Origin: Opitutaceae bacterium
GTDB taxonomy: Bacteria > Verrucomicrobiota > Verrucomicrobiia > Opitutales > Opitutaceae
DNA: 35,224 nt
NCBI GenBank assembly: GCA_005799525.1
Contig: SYGN01000243.1
Coordinates: 1-35,224, forward strand
Direction of reading: 5' to 3'
Shown here: piece by piece, positions 32,301 to 35,224 of the stretch
Layout: each line of letters begins with the position of its first letter
Position numbering within the stretch: position 1 is the stretch's first letter
Program-made: the position numbers and the translations under genes
The notes under the pieces: generated by a model
Told to the model about the DNA's origin: nothing
The model's input: only the letters and a program-made list of their open reading frames with translations
Databases searched by the model: none

Positions 32301-33778
32301 GCGCGGCTGGCCTTCGCCTCCTCCGGCGGCTGCCCGGGCTGATCATCGCCTGGCTCGGGCTCGCCGCGTGGCCGCTCTCCGCCGCCACGGGCGCGGCACG
32401 GCTGAACATCGTCTTTATCCTCGCCGACGATCTCGGCTGGCGCGACCTGCGCTGCACCGGCCATGAAATTCATGACACACCGCACCTCGACCGCCTTGGT
32501 CGCGACGGCATGCGTTTGACGCAGGGTTACGCCGCAGCGCCGATCTGCTCTGCTTCGCGCGCCGCACTGCTCACGGGCCGTTCGCCGGTGCGGCTCGGTT
32601 TTGAGTTTGTCACGAAATTGCCGACGGCCAAACGCCCGGCCGGCCATGCTCTCGTCGGCCCGCCGTATCCGCTCAACCTGCCGCTGGCCGAAGTGACGCT
32701 CGGCGAAGTCCTCGGTGGCGCAGGCTACGCGACGGGCTACTTCGGCAAGTGGCACGTAGGCGAGCACACCGGCGGCTACCTGGGCTGGTCGGCCACGCAC
32801 GGCCCGCTGCAACAAGGCTACGCCGAGGGCGACCCGGATTTTGGCAACCACACCTACGCCTACCGTGAGCGTCCTGCTTTGAAGACCGAGCTGCTGGCCG
32901 CGGGCGATTACGGACGGGACACACTCACCGAAAAAGCGATCGCGTTCCTGCGCACGCGACGCGATCGCCCGTTTTTTCTGCACGTGGCGCACTACTTCGT
33001 GCACGATCCGATCCACAGCCGCGCGGCGTGGCTCATCGAAAAATACCGCGCCCGCTATCCCACTGGTACCGATCCGCGCCGCCTCGAATATGCCGCGATG
33101 GTCGAAACCCTCGACCACTACGTCGGCCAACTGCTCCGCACTCTCGACGAACTCGGGCTGCGGGAAAACACGCTCGTAGTTTTCACTTCGGACAACGGCG
33201 GCCATCCCGAATACGCGGCGAACGGTCCGCTCCGCGGCAGCAAGTGGAACCTCCATGAAGCTGGCTTGCGCGTTCCGTGGCTGGTGCGCTGGCCCTCCCA
33301 TATCCGGGCGGGTGCGACGAGCGACGCGCCCTTCATCGGGACCGACCTTTTGCCCACGCTCGCGGCCGCCTCCGGGGCGCTACTGCCGGGCCGCGTCGCG
33401 CTCGACGGTCGCAACGTCCTTCCGCTCTGGCGTGGCGCGGTGCCGACTGCCGCCGAACGGGAGCGGCCGCTCGTCTGGCACTTTCCTTACTATCATCCGG
33501 AAACTGGCTATGCCGACGCTTTGCCGAACATTGGCGTCTCCGATTTCGCCGTGAGCCAAACTCGCCCGCAATCCGCGCTGCGTGTTGGTGACTGGAAGCT
33601 CGTTCACTTCTACGATGGAGACCGCGACGAGCTTTACCATCTCGCCGCCGATCCCGGTGAACAGCGTGATCTCGCCGCCCGCGAACCGCTCCGTGCGAAG
33701 GTGCTCAGGCACCGACTCGACTCGGAGCTCCACGCGATGAACGCGCGTTTCCCGGTGGCCGCGGCGAGATTGCCCTGA
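32297..33778 (+). CDS. Type I (formylglycine) sulfatase, S1 family (sulfatase E)
   Basis: This 493-residue sulfatase has a signal peptide of about 30 residues (GLIIAWLGLAAWPLSAA). Asp44-Asp45 lie in IVFILADDLGWRDLRCTG. Formylglycine Cys84 lies in CSASRAALLTGRSP, the CxAxR form seen also in sulfatase A. Lys151 lies in FGKWHVGEHTGGY, and TSDNGGHPEYAANGPLRGSK carries Asp299-Asn300. FFLHVAHYFVHDPIHSR and HEAGLRVPWLVRWP are typical of the family. ATG 32297 overlaps the stop of sulfatase D (ATGA), so the two are probably coupled in translation. The C-terminal DWKLVHFYDGDRDELYHLAA is standard. It ends 48 bp before the DUF3748 gene. Confidence 0.94.
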   Translation: MSAAGLRLLRRLPGLIIAWLGLAAWPLSAATGAARLNIVFILADDLGWRDLRCTGHEIHDTPHLDRLGRDGMRLTQGYAAAPICSASRAALLTGRSPVRLGFEFVTKLPTAKRPAGHALVGPPYPLNLPLAEVTLGEVLGGAGYATGYFGKWHVGEHTGGYLGWSATHGPLQQGYAEGDPDFGNHTYAYRERPALKTELLAAGDYGRDTLTEKAIAFLRTRRDRPFFLHVAHYFVHDPIHSRAAWLIEKYRARYPTGTDPRRLEYAAMVETLDHYVGQLLRTLDELGLRENTLVVFTSDNGGHPEYAANGPLRGSKWNLHEAGLRVPWLVRWPSHIRAGATSDAPFIGTDLLPTLAAASGALLPGRVALDGRNVLPLWRGAVPTAAERERPLVWHFPYYHPETGYADALPNIGVSDFAVSQTRPQSALRVGDWKLVHFYDGDRDELYHLAADPGEQRDLAAREPLRAKVLRHRLDSELHAMNARFPVAAARLP

Positions 33779-33826
33779 GTCTATTCCACTGTGTTTTTCA
33801 CGCGCCTTGCTACGATGGTCCACACC

Positions 33827-35170
33827 ATGAAGACACTCGGAATGATCGGCCTGACGTCCCTCGCGTTGGCGCAGGAACGCCAGCTCACGCATGCGCCGTA
33901 CGGCCATGTGTTGACGAATGTGAACGTGTGGTCGCCCGACAGTCGCTGGATCGTCTACGATGTTCGCACAGTTGATAGCGTGTTCGACGGCACGCGAATC
34001 GAGCAGGTCGAGGTGGCTACGGGAGAAGTGCAGACGCTCTACGAAACGAAGAACGGCACCGCGTGCGGTGTCGTCACGTATCATCCGCGGGAACCGAAAA
34101 TCGTGTTCGTTCACGGCCCGGAGCATCCGACGTCCGAGTGGAGCTACGGGATGACGCGCCGACGCGGGGTGCTCGTGGAGGTGGGGCGGCCCGGTGTGGC
34201 GCGGTCGCTCGACGCGATGAACTATGCGCCCCCGTTCACCCCGGGCGCGCTGCGTGGAGGATCGCACGTGCACGTGTTCAGTCCCGACGGCGCGTGGGTG
34301 AGCAATACCTACGAAGACGACGTGCTCGCTTGCCTCGGCGCGGCGACGGGCGAGGGGAGCGATCGCGATTTCAATCAGCGCAACATCGCCGTTTCCGTGC
34401 CCGGGCCAGCCGAGAGCGGTGTCCGCGTGGTGCGCAGCCACCCGCGCAATCACGACGGCGAATTGTTTTCGGTCGTTGTCACGCGCACGGTGAACCGGCC
34501 AAAGCCGGGCTCGGATGAAATCAGCCGCGCGTTTGAAGAGGGCTGGGTGGGCGGTGTCTCGGCCGAGGGTCGTCGCCAGCTCGTGTTTTTGGGCAACGTG
34601 ACCGCGCGCGATGGGCGCGAGCACGCGGAGGTGTTTATCGTCGAGCTGCCCGCGGACCTCACGCGCGGGGGTGCGGCTCCGCTCGAGGGAACGGCGAGGC
34701 GTCGGCCCGCGCCCCCGGCAGGCGTCGGGCAGCGGCGTCTCACGTTTACTGAAGAGCGGAAATTTCGCGGGGTGGCCGCGACGCCGCGGCACTGGCTGCG
34801 CGCGTCGCCCGACGGTTCGCAAATCGCGTTTCTAAAGATGGACGATGCGGCGGTGGTGCAGCTTTGGCTTGTCCCTCCGCGAGGCGGTGCGCTGCAGCAG
34901 ATTACGCGCAATCCATCCGGAATCGCCTCGGCGTTTACGTGGAGCCCCGATGGGCGCGCGATCGCGCATGTCATGGACGGCGGCGTGTGCGTGACCGACG
35001 TGGCGAGCGGCGCGACGCGGCGATTGACGCCGGCCAACGCGGCGCCGGCGCTACCGTTCGCCTGCGTATTTTCGCCGGACGGGCGGCACATTGCCTTCAT
35101 GCGGAGTGTGGCGAATGGCGGTGGAGTCTTCACGCAAATCTTCGCTGTCGCGGTGGCTTCGCGCGAGTGA
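33827..35170 (+). CDS. DUF3748 TolB-like propeller protein
   Basis: This 447-residue protein from ATG 33827 has a short signal peptide (MKTLGMIGLTSLALA). It resembles the DUF3748 family (E. coli YidR-like): QLTHAPYGHVLTNVNVWSPD, SRWIVYDVRTVDSVFDGTRI and FSPDGAWVSNTYEDD near the start, and TolB-like propeller blades late in the chain (SPDGSQIAFLKMDD, FTWSPDGRAIAHV, VFSPDGRHIAFM). No catalytic site can be named. From memory, E. coli yidR also lies close to a sulfatase gene (yidJ) and its putative maturase (yidF), which fits its place here at the end of a sulfatase run; its role in sulfoglycan use is unproven. Starts at GTG 33791 or ATG 33815 would put residues before the signal peptide and are less likely. 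The remaining 54 bases of the window show no complete gene. Confidence 0.82.
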   Translation: MKTLGMIGLTSLALAQERQLTHAPYGHVLTNVNVWSPDSRWIVYDVRTVDSVFDGTRIEQVEVATGEVQTLYETKNGTACGVVTYHPREPKIVFVHGPEHPTSEWSYGMTRRRGVLVEVGRPGVARSLDAMNYAPPFTPGALRGGSHVHVFSPDGAWVSNTYEDDVLACLGAATGEGSDRDFNQRNIAVSVPGPAESGVRVVRSHPRNHDGELFSVVVTRTVNRPKPGSDEISRAFEEGWVGGVSAEGRRQLVFLGNVTARDGREHAEVFIVELPADLTRGGAAPLEGTARRRPAPPAGVGQRRLTFTEERKFRGVAATPRHWLRASPDGSQIAFLKMDDAAVVQLWLVPPRGGALQQITRNPSGIASAFTWSPDGRAIAHVMDGGVCVTDVASGATRRLTPANAAPALPFACVFSPDGRHIAFMRSVANGGGVFTQIFAVAVASRE

Positions 35171-35224
35171 GCTCAATCGCCCGAAAGATTCAGACTGTGA
35201 TTTGCCTGGTAGCCGCGAGCGCCA

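Noticed and set aside
35197-35224. GTG at 35197 followed by a hydrophobic stretch (ICLVAASA) as the start of a further exported protein
   Set aside because: Only nine codons are in the window and the frame is also open upstream; not enough to call a gene.

Overview
The window looks like a chromosomal piece of a high-GC Verrucomicrobiota genome, most likely an Opitutaceae-type bacterium. This is inferred from gene content: SusD-less TonB-dependent receptors (TBDRs) with an N-terminal carboxypeptidase-regulatory-like domain, an ECF sigma/FecR/receptor trio, several secreted sulfatases, and a planctomycete/verrucomicrobial PSCyt-DUF1549-DUF1553 plus DUF1501 pair. No taxonomic marker is complete, because only the 3' end of 23S rRNA is present.

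Layout. Positions 1-419 are the end of an rRNA operon (23S 3' end, AT-rich spacer, 5S rRNA, hairpin terminator). Positions 420-814 show no gene. A polyphosphate kinase gene (ppk) runs leftward at 815-2923. From 3117 to the right edge every gene is on the + strand with short gaps or ATGA overlaps, giving about 32 kb of same-direction genes. The first part is: LacI-family regulator, TBDR 1, secreted FG-GAP/VCBS beta-propeller protein, two sulfatases, TBDR 2, PSCyt/LamG/PSD1 protein, DUF1501 protein. The middle is a compact catabolic unit: sialidase-like propeller, DapA/NanA-type aldolase, MFS transporter, second sialidase-like propeller. The last part is: ECF sigma factor, FecR-like anti-sigma factor, TBDR 3 with an STN signalling domain, three more sulfatases, and a DUF3748 TolB-like propeller protein.

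How the genes may work together (inference). The locus reads as a utilisation system for a sulfated, acidic-sugar-containing glycan. Five exported formylglycine-type sulfatases would remove sulfate. The two sialidase-superfamily propellers would release a terminal acidic sugar. Three TBDRs would carry oligosaccharides across the outer membrane. The MFS carrier would import the released acid, and the aldolase would split a 2-keto-3-deoxy acid (sialic acid or a relative) to pyruvate. Two control circuits are visible: a LacI-type repressor with a perfect 16-bp palindrome in front of TBDR 1, and a surface-signalling ECF/FecR/STN-receptor circuit for the last third. A second perfect palindrome lies in front of TBDR 3. 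The least understood part is the multi-domain c-type cytochrome-like PSCyt/PSD1 protein with its DUF1501 partner, placed inside the glycan locus.
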